A DNA stretch of 64,000 nucleotides from Coriobacteriia bacterium (GTDB lineage: Bacteria; Actinomycetota; Coriobacteriia; WRKU01; WQUG01): NCBI GenBank assembly GCA_009778715.1, contig WRFR01000003.1:1-64000 (forward strand), written 5' to 3'. Below, piece after piece: positions 54,206 through 62,477 of this stretch. The notes below the pieces were generated by a model. It was not told the DNA's origin and searched no databases. It saw nothing but the letters and a program-made list of their open reading frames with translations. Both the position numbers and the translations under genes were made by a program. The stretch's first letter is position 1; each line of letters opens with the position of its first letter.

Positions 54206-56749
54206 ATGCGTTTCACGCTTAAAGACTTTCAGGAAGAAGCGGTCCGCACGCTCATGCAAAAGCTGCAAAGGGCAAAGCTTCTCTACTCGCAATCAGACGC
54301 GTCGGTAAGCCTGACGCTTTCCGCAACCACTGGGTCTGGCAAGACAGTCATGGCGTCGGCGGTAATCGAAAGCCTGTTCTTTGGTTCTGACCGCTACAAC
54401 TTCGATGCTGATCCAAGCGCCGTGGTGCTCTGGGTCACTGATGATCCCTCGCTCAACGAGCAAACGCGCTGGCGTTTCTATCAGTCTTCTGAGCTGATCG
54501 ACTTACCCCGCCTGGAAATCATCAATGACGGTTTCGACCAGGAAACCTTTGATCCGCAGAAGGTCTATTTCCTCAATCGGCAGAAGCTGGCAATCTCCTC
54601 AAATTTGGTTAAGCACAAGGATGATCGCGCTTTCACGCTTTGGGAGACGATTCAGAATACCATCGAGGACAGCAGCAGAACGCTTTACATGATCCTCGAT
54701 GAGGCGCACCGAGGGCTTAGGTCAGGGACGTCTGCCAGCGATGACTCCGCTCGCCAAAGCATCTATGCCCAGTTGATTGACGGCGCTGATGGCAGAAGCC
54801 CTATGCCGATTGTGCTGGGAATGTCTGCTACCATTGATCGATTCTCGGATGCAATGCAGTCGCGAAACCGTGAGCTACTGAGCGCCGTAACCGTTGACCC
54901 GAAAGACGTACAGGCTTCGGGGCTTCTGAAGGATACCATCACCTTGCTGATCCCTGATGAGCGTGGTTCTTTTGACGCGGTACTTCTTAAGGAAGCCTGT
55001 GCCGCTCTGCTGGAATCAAAGCACCACTGGGAGCAATACACTCTGGAGCAAAACCTGCCAGAAGCCGTAAATCCACTGATGGTGTTGCAGGTGCCAAACC
55101 TGGTTAGCGATGATGAACTGTTCTTACTTTGCGAGCAACTGACAGCAGCGATGCCTGGTCTCGATCCACATATCTCCTTTGGACACGTGCTGGGGGATCG
55201 TGGCGACATAATCATCGGCGGCACTAAGTATTTGATCCGCCATGTCTCGCCGCAAAACGTGCAGGACGATGTCTCCATCACGGTGCTGTTTGCCAAAGAA
55301 GCAGTCTCGACCGGTTGGGATTGCCCCCGTGCAGAAGTGTTGTTCTCGCTGCGCCCCGGACAGGATAAGACCTACATTGCTCAGTTGATAGGGCGTATGG
55401 TGCGCACTCCACTGGCGCGGCGTATCGACGGCAACGACATTCTCAACTCCGTATCTTGCTTCTTGCCACGCTTCAACAAGGCCACCACGCAGGAGGTTGC
55501 TCAATACCTGACCGGAGACCTCACCTTTGATGATTCGATCTCGCAGATGCCTGACCGCAAGGTGCTTACTTCGCCGGTCACCCTTGTTTGGGATGATGAT
55601 TTGGGCGAAGAGGTACGTGCTGCGTTTGAAACGCTACCGACCATGCTGGTGCCTCGCCCTATCGGAAACCAAGTTGACCGCTTATTGAACCTGACGGGCA
55701 AGTTGGCAGTATATGACATCGACACAAATGCTGATGCAGAAGCAAAGGCGTTTCTGATACGACTTATCAACTCTCAAAGAGTTTTGGCTGGCGACAAGTA
55801 CGATAGGGCTCTCCAGGAAGTTTACGCTGCTCGTACCTCAGTTACAACGGTGTCTCGCCTGACGGGCGATGCCAAAGTGTCCTCCAGCAGCGTGGCTGCC
55901 GACAGAGCGATTATTGAGGAAGGATTCGCGGCAGCCGGGCGCGCGCTGTGCCGTGAGGCAACCATTGAATATCTTAAGTATGTAGTTGACCATCAAGACG
56001 TTCCAGATGAACTGGATGCAAAAGCCGAAGTTGCCGCAGTTGCGCTTGTTCCCGAGATCCTCGATGAGATTAACGATTCGTGTAACGATTATGCAGTCAA
56101 CCTGTTCGCCACCTATCGAGATAAGATATATGGCCTTGATGATGCTGGCCGTGCTGCGTTTGATGAGGTACGTGCGCAAGCCATTGATCCGCAAGAGACT
56201 CTCATTGTTGTTCCGCAGACCGAGCTAGTCAACTCTTGCCAAGTAGTTGGTGAGAACAGTGAACCGTTGCCGTTGGTATCGAAACATGTGTTATCACTTG
56301 AGGATACGAAGCTCGTTCCTGTTAGCCTCAATGACATCGAATCCCGTGTTGTTGAAAAGGAGCTGGCACGTGACGACACTGTAGCTTGGTACCGCAACCC
56401 TTCTGGATCATCAAAGTCTGCCCTCCAAATTCCGTGGAAAGATGGGAGCAAGTGGCGAGCGATGCAGCCAGACTTCATCTTCTTCTCACGCATGGCGGGT
56501 GGAAGTATTAAGCCATCGATCATCGATCCACATGGCAGTTATCTCGGCGATGCCCTTGGCAAGCTGAAAGGCTTTGCAGCCTACGCAGAGCAATACGGAG
56601 CCGCTTTCAAGCGTCTGGAATCAGTCGATACGGTGGATGGGAAAGACTTCTTCCTTGATCTGAAAGACGCAGCTGCCCGAGAGGCGATTCTACAGAATAA
56701 TTCTGAGAATGCGGCCAGCATTTATCGCGAACTAGGAAAAGCGTATTAA
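54206..56749 (+). CDS. res: Type III restriction subunit / DEAD-box helicase (Res)
   Basis: 847 aa. Superfamily 2 helicase: FTLKDFQEEAVRTLM, Walker A ATTGSGKT (41-48), LWVTDDPSLNEQT, Walker B LILDEAH equivalent MILDEAHRGL, GMSATI, and motif VI QLIGRMVRTPLARRI. The C-terminal part has QPDFIFFSRMAGGSIKPSIIDPHG, a region where related Res proteins carry the nuclease fold, though the lysine of PD-(D/E)xK is not obvious to me. Cuts DNA in an ATP-dependent way when bound to Mod. With Mod off, Res should be inactive, which avoids self-damage. Overlaps the convergent membrane gene by 4 bp. Confidence 0.85.
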   Translation: MRFTLKDFQEEAVRTLMQKLQRAKLLYSQSDASVSLTLSATTGSGKTVMASAVIESLFFGSDRYNFDADPSAVVLWVTDDPSLNEQTRWRFYQSSELIDLPRLEIINDGFDQETFDPQKVYFLNRQKLAISSNLVKHKDDRAFTLWETIQNTIEDSSRTLYMILDEAHRGLRSGTSASDDSARQSIYAQLIDGADGRSPMPIVLGMSATIDRFSDAMQSRNRELLSAVTVDPKDVQASGLLKDTITLLIPDERGSFDAVLLKEACAALLESKHHWEQYTLEQNLPEAVNPLMVLQVPNLVSDDELFLLCEQLTAAMPGLDPHISFGHVLGDRGDIIIGGTKYLIRHVSPQNVQDDVSITVLFAKEAVSTGWDCPRAEVLFSLRPGQDKTYIAQLIGRMVRTPLARRIDGNDILNSVSCFLPRFNKATTQEVAQYLTGDLTFDDSISQMPDRKVLTSPVTLVWDDDLGEEVRAAFETLPTMLVPRPIGNQVDRLLNLTGKLAVYDIDTNADAEAKAFLIRLINSQRVLAGDKYDRALQEVYAARTSVTTVSRLTGDAKVSSSSVAADRAIIEEGFAAAGRALCREATIEYLKYVVDHQDVPDELDAKAEVAAVALVPEILDEINDSCNDYAVNLFATYRDKIYGLDDAGRAAFDEVRAQAIDPQETLIVVPQTELVNSCQVVGENSEPLPLVSKHVLSLEDTKLVPVSLNDIESRVVEKELARDDTVAWYRNPSGSSKSALQIPWKDGSKWRAMQPDFIFFSRMAGGSIKPSIIDPHGSYLGDALGKLKGFAAYAEQYGAAFKRLESVDTVDGKDFFLDLKDAAAREAILQNNSENAASIYRELGKAY

Positions 56750-57258
56750 ACGTTTTCGTTTGCATCATCTTTGCTATTAGCATTTAGCTTTACTGCTTTA
56801 CGTTCAGCATGCATCCGCTTAATCTCTTGCCAAAGATCTTTTACCATGAAGATGATCATCAAAATAGTCAGTATTCCAGCTAGTACAAGACAAAGAATAA
56901 CAAGCCAGAGAATATCCTTCTCAGTGTTTGTGCGCACCCCCAACACCGCAAATGCATACGCAAGAAATACAAAGATTAGAATCCCGGATAGAAGGGCTGT
57001 AATTGAAGAATTTGGATTACTATTTGAAAATTCAAGCACCTTCCTATCAATTCTACTTTTTAGTTTCTTTCGAGTTTCTGGCGATAATTCTGAGCCCATA
57101 TCGAGATAGATTTTAACTTCAGACAACAATCGATTCCGCCCTATCCAGAACCCAAGAGCAGCGATAATGCCAGAAGAAACTGCAGCCACAATTGCAGCCC
57201 AAAAAACTCCACTGGTTGCAACTCCCGAAACTAACCCTGCTGTTGCTGTTGTTTCCAT
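56746..57258 (-). CDS. Small membrane protein of unknown function
   Basis: 170 aa from ATG 57258 (GGAG upstream; an earlier in-frame start gives nine extra residues). Hydrophobic helices at about 12-40, 86-108 and 116-140; the middle segment LSPETRKKLKSRIDRKVLEF is basic and cytosolic, as is the C-terminus. No family recognised. Its size and place beside R-M and DUF2513 genes suggest an accessory or defence role, which is a guess. 54 bp downstream of the DUF2513 gene on the same strand. Confidence 0.5.
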   Translation of the reverse strand: METTATAGLVSGVATSGVFWAAIVAAVSSGIIAALGFWIGRNRLLSEVKIYLDMGSELSPETRKKLKSRIDRKVLEFSNSNPNSSITALLSGILIFVFLAYAFAVLGVRTNTEKDILWLVILCLVLAGILTILMIIFMVKDLWQEIKRMHAERKAVKLNANSKDDANENV

Positions 57259-57312
57259 AAATCGCAATCTCCTACCACGCATCAAACTTGCCTGAAATCA
57301 TTATCGTCTAAG

Positions 57313-57684
57313 CTAGTGTTTAGAGGTGAGCCCCCGTACTGCGCCACTCACTGCAGCTTCTAATGTCGCAAGAAGAACCGTCGCCAATGCGCCGGAGAAT
57401 TTTTCTTTCACTCTATGCCAAGCAGTATCATCTCTTAACGCATCAAGAAAACTATGGCCGCTGGGAGTAAGTTTGATACTACTTATTCTAATGGTCCTCC
57501 CGCCCTGATGGCCACCGAGAGACTTACCCTCAATGTAGCCCTCCCCAATGAGTTGTTCCAAATTGTAGATGAGCGCATCATGATCTGTCTCCAAAGATTT
57601 GAAATCAGAGTCTTGAAAGCTTGGCTTTTCACATTGCTCCATATAAAGCAAAATATTCCTCATCAAGTCTATGTTGCGTTCCAT
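57313..57684 (-). CDS. DUF2513-family protein (winged-helix-like)
   Basis: 123 aa. MERNIDLMRNILLYMEQ, NLEQLIGEGYIEG and IRISSIKLTPSGHSFLDALRDD match the DUF2513 pattern, small wHTH-like proteins common on phages and islands. The last 30 residues (ALATVLLATLEAAVSGAVRGL) are an extra amphipathic or hydrophobic tail. Function unknown; could regulate the membrane gene downstream. Nothing recognisable lies in the 223 bp between it and the relaxase gene except degenerate CGACCAT repeats near 57888-57910. Confidence 0.7.
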   Translation of the reverse strand: MERNIDLMRNILLYMEQCEKPSFQDSDFKSLETDHDALIYNLEQLIGEGYIEGKSLGGHQGGRTIRISSIKLTPSGHSFLDALRDDTAWHRVKEKFSGALATVLLATLEAAVSGAVRGLTSKH

Positions 57685-57907
57685 CTTATTCCTCCATCTG
57701 TTTGCGTGATTGCCAAAACATCAATATCTCTATGTGTTACATTCTAGCAAGCCTGTGCCATTAGCAAGGCCATTACAGTCACCAGCCATCGGAGCATATC
57801 CACGTTCCACCTGCAGTTATGAGGGTTATCCCCAGTTTTCACTACTTCTTTTCCAAGAAGTAATCCTTATGCGAACGCACCGACCATCATCGACCATACT
57901 CGACCCA

Positions 57908-59155
57908 TTATCGCCCCCGGTCTCTATTCTGCATACGCTCTTTCGACTGCGACGTGAAACCCTCGATACGTTCATCCAAGTCAAACTCGCGTTCTGCAAT
58001 AGCTTCGCAATCGCGGACTTTGAGGCGGAGTTCTTTCAGCTCGTAGCCAATGTCTTTGAGGCACTGCTTGGCTTCGGCTTGTTTCTCGGGGTCACTGGTT
58101 TTGGCAGCTACTTTGTAGAGATGATTACGCTCTTTGATGATCGGCGGGATCTTCTGTTGCTGTTTGAATTTGAATTCCAGGAGCTTCGTGAGGGTGTCGA
58201 GTAGGTTTTCTGCGAGCAATTCGAGTTGGCGCAGGATCGTTTCTATCGTCGCGATCTCAGCACGTAGTTCGGGAGCGAGCAGCTTCATGGGGATCGCTGA
58301 GTAAGCGGTTATTAGCAGGGCATAGTGGTAGTGCTGGCGGATCAGGCCTTGGTGGGGATATTCGCTCACTTTCTGGTTGATCTGGCGCAGGGTCTCGGGC
58401 GATAGCGTTTGGCGTGGGTCTCCAGGAGCGCCTTGGCGGGAGTTGGCTGAAAGCTGGCGCAGAATGTTTGCTGTTGAGTACTGTTCGCCGAAGTGGCGGG
58501 CGGGGCGCATGAAGCGCTCGCGGCCGGCGGCCTTAATGCTGAGTTCTTTTCCTGGTTTAATCTCGTAGCCCATCTGTTGCAGGTGGCGGACGAAATCCTT
58601 TTGGCTGCGGGAACAGTTGACGGCGTAGTTGATGTCGAGGCGAACGAGTTCCTTGGCGGTTGGCTTGCCGTCGCGGGAATCTTTCCAGTCGGCGTAGGTC
58701 TTGGTCTTTTCCTGGGCAGGCTTCTTGATGACACTGAGCTGGTACTCGTGGCAGAGCCGGTCGCTGGCTTCGCGGAATGCGCGGTAGGCTGCCTTGTTGT
58801 GGTTGTAGCGATAGCCGTCGGTATGCGATACCGAGTTCCACATGAAGTGGTTGTGAATGTGATTCTCGTGATCAGTGTGCGTTGAGACCAGCACCTGGAA
58901 TCTGCGACCTAGCACGCGCTCGGCGAGTTTGACGCCGATCTCGTGGGCAGCCTCGGCGTTTACCTCGCCTTCGGCAAACGATTGGTAGGCATGGTAAGCG
59001 GTGATGCCGCCGGGCTTTCCGTACTGCGCCTTAACTGCCTCCATCTCCATCACGGCGGTTTCCGGTAGGCAGTTAACGCCGGTGACGAGAATGCCACCGG
59101 CGGTCTTGTCGGGATTGGTGATGTAGCTGACGAGCTTGGGTAGCGGTCCTGTCAC
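57908..59155 (-). CDS. Relaxase / mobilisation nuclease (MobA/VirD2 type)
   Basis: 415 aa. LPKLVSYITNPDKTAGGILVTGVNC at the start, YHAYQSFAEGEVNAEAAHEIG, and the metal-binding HENHIHNHFMWNSV are hallmark blocks of the MOBP relaxase domain; YRFREASDRLCHEYQLSVI-like text follows (FREASDRLCHEYQLSVI). The expected catalytic Tyr is probably Y10 in VSYITNP. The C-terminal half is helical with coiled-coil character. It nicks oriT to start conjugal transfer. GTG 59155 overlaps the MobC-like stop (GTGA). Confidence 0.85.
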   Translation of the reverse strand: MTGPLPKLVSYITNPDKTAGGILVTGVNCLPETAVMEMEAVKAQYGKPGGITAYHAYQSFAEGEVNAEAAHEIGVKLAERVLGRRFQVLVSTHTDHENHIHNHFMWNSVSHTDGYRYNHNKAAYRAFREASDRLCHEYQLSVIKKPAQEKTKTYADWKDSRDGKPTAKELVRLDINYAVNCSRSQKDFVRHLQQMGYEIKPGKELSIKAAGRERFMRPARHFGEQYSTANILRQLSANSRQGAPGDPRQTLSPETLRQINQKVSEYPHQGLIRQHYHYALLITAYSAIPMKLLAPELRAEIATIETILRQLELLAENLLDTLTKLLEFKFKQQQKIPPIIKERNHLYKVAAKTSDPEKQAEAKQCLKDIGYELKELRLKVRDCEAIAEREFDLDERIEGFTSQSKERMQNRDRGR

Positions 59156-59265
59156 CTTCCGACATAGGCGGAGCGCGTCAACTGCGAGCGCCGCGCCATC
59201 GTGTCGAGATGACGCAGCTCCCGGGGATTGAGGCGGATGCTGATCTGGGATTCACGCGCTCTCAT
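59152..59265 (-). CDS. Minimal MobC-like ribbon-helix-helix peptide
   Basis: 37 aa, too short for most gene finders. ATG 59265 has a perfect GGAGG at the right distance. The sequence (ISIRLNPRELRHLDTMARRS, then SRSAYVGR-like LTRSAYVGR) is the ribbon-helix-helix half of MobC relaxosome proteins; the remaining C-terminal part of normal MobC (about 60-100 aa) is missing. It probably binds oriT with the relaxase, and its stop overlaps the relaxase start. Confidence 0.65.
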   Translation of the reverse strand: MRARESQISIRLNPRELRHLDTMARRSQLTRSAYVGR

Positions 59266-59284
59266 GAGTATGCCTCCTTCCTAG

Positions 59285-59369
59285 ATTCCGGCTCGGAGGC
59301 CGGAATGACGGGCTGGGTAGGATGACCAGGCTAGTGGATTGCCACGTCGCTTCGCTCCTCGTAATGACA
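59285..59369. repeat. Two REP-like intergenic repeat units
   Basis: ATTCCGGC-TCGGAG-GCCGGAAT hairpin (59285-59306) followed by TGACG, then an ATTGCCACG...CGTAATGACA unit (59338-59369) of the widespread ATTGC...GCAATGAC type. The first is an inverted relative of the element at 14648-14712. Confidence 0.6.
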
Positions 59370-59382
59370 ATGTGGGTGCGGT

Positions 59383-59462
59383 CCCCAACGTATGTTGGGG
59401 TGGAACCAGGCGCGGCAGCGGCCTGGCAAGCGGGTAAGGATAGCCGAATCCATTGCTTGCCA
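59383..59462. other. Candidate oriT region
   Basis: Lies upstream of the mobC-like/relaxase genes. Holds a perfect CCCCAAC-GTAT-GTTGGGG hairpin (59383-59400) and an 8-bp inverted repeat TGGCAAGC (59424-59431)/GCTTGCCA (59455-59462). Position and repeats fit an origin of transfer; no nick site identified. The rest of 59266-59546 holds no gene. Confidence 0.4.
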
Positions 59463-59546
59463 GAACATTTCCCGGAGTCTGCGCTGCTGGGGATTCCACC
59501 GTCCGAAAAGGGGCAGCGCCCGCCTCCGGCGCGTCCCGCTCTCTTG

Positions 59547-59798
59547 TTAGCGCAATACATTCATGCGGCCTTTCTGCTTCAGGTAGCTGACCAGCTTGCG
59601 CTCGTTGATGAGCAGCTTCTTGGAGCCGATGCGCATGCACACATCCGGCGGCAACTGCCCCGCCCACTTATAGGCGGTGGTGCGCCCGATGCCGAAGTGC
59701 TCCTGAAGCTCGGCTATCGTGATCCACGCGCATGGCGCGTCGCTGGGGCGCTGCGCCGTCTGGCTTTCGGGAGCGGTCTGTTGGGTGGTTATGGTCAC
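59547..59798 (-). CDS. Excisionase-like helix-turn-helix protein
   Basis: 83 aa. GTG 59798 follows AGGAGACACGA. The core AWITIAELQEHFGIGRTTAYKWAGQLPPDVCMRIG (split here for length) is a MerR/AlpA-type winged helix of the excisionase family (HTH_17). LINERKLVSYLKQKGRM is the C-terminal helix. Such proteins steer integrase towards excision or regulate mobilisation genes. It lies between the mobilisation genes and the divergent zinc-ribbon gene. Confidence 0.75.
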   Translation of the reverse strand: MTITTQQTAPESQTAQRPSDAPCAWITIAELQEHFGIGRTTAYKWAGQLPPDVCMRIGSKKLLINERKLVSYLKQKGRMNVLR

Positions 59799-59833
59799 TC
59801 GTGTCTCCTGTCTTCTCGTTGTTTCTGCGATTG

Positions 59834-59873
59834 ACTGGTATCAGGTTCTCATGTTCAGATATACTGGTACAGG
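59834..59873. promoter_or_regulatory. Direct repeats in the divergent xis/zinc-ribbon region
   Basis: ACTGGTATCAGG (from 59834) and ACTGGTACAGG (59863-59873) lie 29 bp apart, upstream of both divergent genes; possible operator. Confidence 0.35.
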
Positions 59874-59927
59874 CATTATTTACAGTATATTATGTAATTC
59901 TTTTCACGGCGGTTTCAGGAGGTTTTA

Positions 59928-61139
59928 ATGCGTTATATGTTTGATCCGAGGACAGGGCGAGTGCGCGGCGCCTTTGAAGTGAACTATGACTTCGAGGGTG
60001 AAGAACTTGAGGATGGCAACTTCGAGACCGATCTTCTGGCATTCAGGTATGCTAAGGAGCAGGATCGCCGGGGGCCTGTCGCCGACCGCACGCAGCTCTA
60101 CATCGACTTCGCCAACATCGCGTGGCCGCCTTCGCTGCCCCTGCTGGAAGAGAGCTACACCGTCTTTGATAAGCGCATTGCTTTCCAGCTTCCTCAGCCG
60201 GATGAAACTACCTGCGATGAGAATCGCCTCTGTGAGTTCGCCGAAGCTTACGGCCCTCTCTTCGGCGTCTTCGACGAGGGGGTCGGACATATCACCCCGG
60301 AGAAAATCCTGGAGCCAGAGAGCTGCTGGTATGATGCTGCCAAAACGCTGAGCCTAGCCGTCCGTATCCAGGCTTACCTCGCCGGACGCGCCAAAGCCAG
60401 CGACCTCGACGACGCGATTCACTTCATCTTACACTCCGGATCCGGCGATAAGGACTTCTACTGGGAGTGCGCCAGCTTCTATCCCAGCGATCTTGATCGT
60501 CCATACTGGGACATGCTTGAACTGTCCGAAGAAGAACAGGGGCGGCTGTTCCTGCCCGCAAGCGAGGCGGCTTGGCCTGGCCTGACGTTTCTGACTCGCT
60601 TCGACCCCCGTGGCCCTGGCAAGTGGAATCACTCAACCCTGGGCGTCTCCGCAATCCCTGATAAGCTGACCGGGCGCACCGTCCCCTATGCCTACACCAC
60701 GTTCAGCTACCTGGCGAGCAAACCAGAGACCGAGAACCTCGCCCGCGTCCTTGCCGGCCACCTCCTGCGCGGACTCGTGTTGCTGCACACTCACCGCGTC
60801 CACCACGACCTGCTCGACGGCTTCTTTGGCGTGGTCTACAACAATCTACTTGAACGCCTCTGGATGGACTTCGCCGCCGATGCCGCTCTCGGCAAGCTGG
60901 GCGTCTGCGCCCAGTGCGGCAAGGTCTTCGAGGCCCTCTCAGAGCGCCGCGACGTTAAGCGCTACTGCTCAGTCACCTGCCAAGCCAACGCCAAGTCCAC
61001 CCGCCAATACCGCCGCCGCAAAATCCGCCAGCTGGCAGAGGAGCTGGGCAGGAAGCCAACCCTGGAGGAGGTGCAGAACGCCGGTTGGAATTTCGTAGCC
61101 ACCGAAGAGCTGATCGATGCGGCACTGGAGAAATCGTAA
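59928..61139 (+). CDS. Unknown protein with C-terminal CGNR-like zinc ribbon
   Basis: 403 aa; ATG has a perfect AGGAGG at ideal spacing. Residues 1-320 show no motif I know: acidic, mixed alpha/beta, with EESYTVFDKRIAFQLPQPDE and LLRGLVLLHTHRVHHDLLDG. Near the end CAQCGKVFEAL-x7-KRYCSVTCQANAK is a four-cysteine zinc ribbon followed by a basic RQYRRRKIRQLAEELG helix, like CGNR-type DNA-binding fingers. Probably a DNA- or RNA-binding regulator of the element. It is GC-rich, unlike the TIR genes. A large palindrome (61257-61292) follows. Confidence 0.6.
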   Translation: MRYMFDPRTGRVRGAFEVNYDFEGEELEDGNFETDLLAFRYAKEQDRRGPVADRTQLYIDFANIAWPPSLPLLEESYTVFDKRIAFQLPQPDETTCDENRLCEFAEAYGPLFGVFDEGVGHITPEKILEPESCWYDAAKTLSLAVRIQAYLAGRAKASDLDDAIHFILHSGSGDKDFYWECASFYPSDLDRPYWDMLELSEEEQGRLFLPASEAAWPGLTFLTRFDPRGPGKWNHSTLGVSAIPDKLTGRTVPYAYTTFSYLASKPETENLARVLAGHLLRGLVLLHTHRVHHDLLDGFFGVVYNNLLERLWMDFAADAALGKLGVCAQCGKVFEALSERRDVKRYCSVTCQANAKSTRQYRRRKIRQLAEELGRKPTLEEVQNAGWNFVATEELIDAALEKS

Positions 61140-61256
61140 GATTTACACCGACATCTTCACCGACATTTACACCGTCACCTCATGCCAGGACCTCACATAT
61201 TGCCCTAAGCAGCCACCCTGAGCTATTCGGAAACCCCGAACAGGTGCTTTCGCTCG

Positions 61257-61292
61257 TGTCAAAAGGTTGACATAAGTGTTAACCTTTTGACA
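61257..61292. other. 16-bp inverted repeat between the zinc-ribbon and AbiE operons
   Basis: TGTCAAAAGGTTGACA and TGTTAACCTTTTGACA around a TAAG spacer, one mismatch. It sits between convergent genes, so it may be a bidirectional terminator, but each arm begins TGTCAAAAG exactly like the AbiE operators at 63006-63092. Confidence 0.6.
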
Positions 61293-61298
61293 TCCCAA

Positions 61299-61643
61299 CT
61301 AACCGAAAAAGCAGCAGAACTGGTCTTCTTTCACAACCTGCACCAAGTCTTCTAGACACGGTGTTGTCTCAGCAAGATCGTAACTATGCCACTTCAAATC
61401 TGCTCGCATCCAGTAAAGCTCCCATTCGTCGCGAGATCGAGTGTACCTGAACCGCGCAACACCAAGGTGAGTCCAGTCGCCCACACCTTTCCAGGGAGGA
61501 CGGTTCTCCCATATGGTGACCGCATGGCCATCAACCTCATAAGTAAAAGTCAACTGATCGGAAAGCTCCGGCGGAGAAATCGACTCACAATATCCTCCAA
61601 CCGTTTTCTTGATTTGTGCCAATTCGAGTTCACTGAATGCCAT
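61299..61643 (-). CDS. DUF3024-family protein, third gene of the AbiE operon
   Basis: 114 aa. AFSELELAQIKKTVGGYCE, a hydrophobic strand LTFTYEVDGHAVTIWENRPPW, and VARFRYTRSRDEWELYWMRADLKWH match the DUF3024 pattern, a small cytosolic family of unknown function. It starts 3 bp after the abiEii stop, so it is co-expressed with the toxin; a role in modulating it is possible but unproven. CCFFG terminus. Confidence 0.7.
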   Translation of the reverse strand: MAFSELELAQIKKTVGGYCESISPPELSDQLTFTYEVDGHAVTIWENRPPWKGVGDWTHLGVARFRYTRSRDEWELYWMRADLKWHSYDLAETTPCLEDLVQVVKEDQFCCFFG

Positions 61644-61646
61644 GAC

Positions 61647-62477
61647 CTATTCCGCCTTATCAATCGTAGCGATAAACTCATTAACCCACATCACAGCTTC
61701 GTCTACAGTGCTAAGTACTTCCAATCCATCAGCTTGCTCATTGTAAAGGGACTCCCACCCTTCACTCTTTACAACAACAGGAGGCCACGTTTGCTTCCTC
61801 CGCAAGTCGAAGAGTCGCTGGCAGGTGTCTTTCACCAGCCTATAATCAATAGTTTCTCTTTTGGCTATCAGCTGCAGGTCAACCAGATCATGAGCACGCT
61901 CGCTACCTTCATCACTCAACCCATGGAGCTTCTGGGCTATCTGGTGATGAATTGGCATGAGCGCCACCGGTTCAGGCGCGGGAAAACCAAGCTGCTCAAA
62001 GATAGCAACGATTTCTGGCGAGATCGAATACTCGGGATCGTCTGTATCGCCAACCTCATCATGACCAACTTCAAGCTGCACCGTTAACCAAGGCGTGCCG
62101 TTATAGGCCATCTTAATATCAAAGGGCTGCATGATGTACTCAGCAGGAACGTTCATTGGCTTTGGCGGCTGCAAGCGAACAACTCTGCCAGTAAACCCAT
62201 TCCAGCCTTCTGCCAAAGCTGTGTCAAGTTCCTGGATAAACACCTCCAGATCTTCCGCTCTTACTGCATCAAGATCACGAGTGAACCGCGTTGCGCTGTC
62301 TCCATATCGGAATTTAAGCGAAGTACCTCCCTTAATGGCCCCCTTGGGCAGAAGCTGTCCGACTACGGTATTCGCGATTGTCTTTCTCGCGCGCGAAAAT
62401 GGTTCGCCTCTGCCGAACAATCGTGCAATGGCTTCATCAAGATTGCGTCTGCTATTTGGTGGTGTTTTTTCTGGCAC
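61647..62477 (-). CDS. abiEii: AbiEii-type nucleotidyltransferase toxin
   Basis: 276 aa. Nucleotidyltransferase motif GGTSLKFRYGDSATRFTRDLD carries the GG(T)S and the DxD-equivalent residues; FDIKMAYNGTPW and HHQIAQKLHGLSDEGSERAHDLVDL are later AbiEii blocks. AbiEii inhibits growth during phage infection by modifying tRNA or other RNA ends in characterised relatives. GTG 62477 has AAGGAG upstream and overlaps the antitoxin gene by 26 bp, as is normal for the pair. Confidence 0.88.
   Translation of the reverse strand: MPEKTPPNSRRNLDEAIARLFGRGEPFSRARKTIANTVVGQLLPKGAIKGGTSLKFRYGDSATRFTRDLDAVRAEDLEVFIQELDTALAEGWNGFTGRVVRLQPPKPMNVPAEYIMQPFDIKMAYNGTPWLTVQLEVGHDEVGDTDDPEYSISPEIVAIFEQLGFPAPEPVALMPIHHQIAQKLHGLSDEGSERAHDLVDLQLIAKRETIDYRLVKDTCQRLFDLRRKQTWPPVVVKSEGWESLYNEQADGLEVLSTVDEAVMWVNEFIATIDKAE

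Noticed and set aside
57685-57907. Possible small gene or origin in the gap between DUF2513 and relaxase
   Set aside because: Only degenerate CGACCAT repeats were seen; no ribosome site with an open frame and no iteron set.
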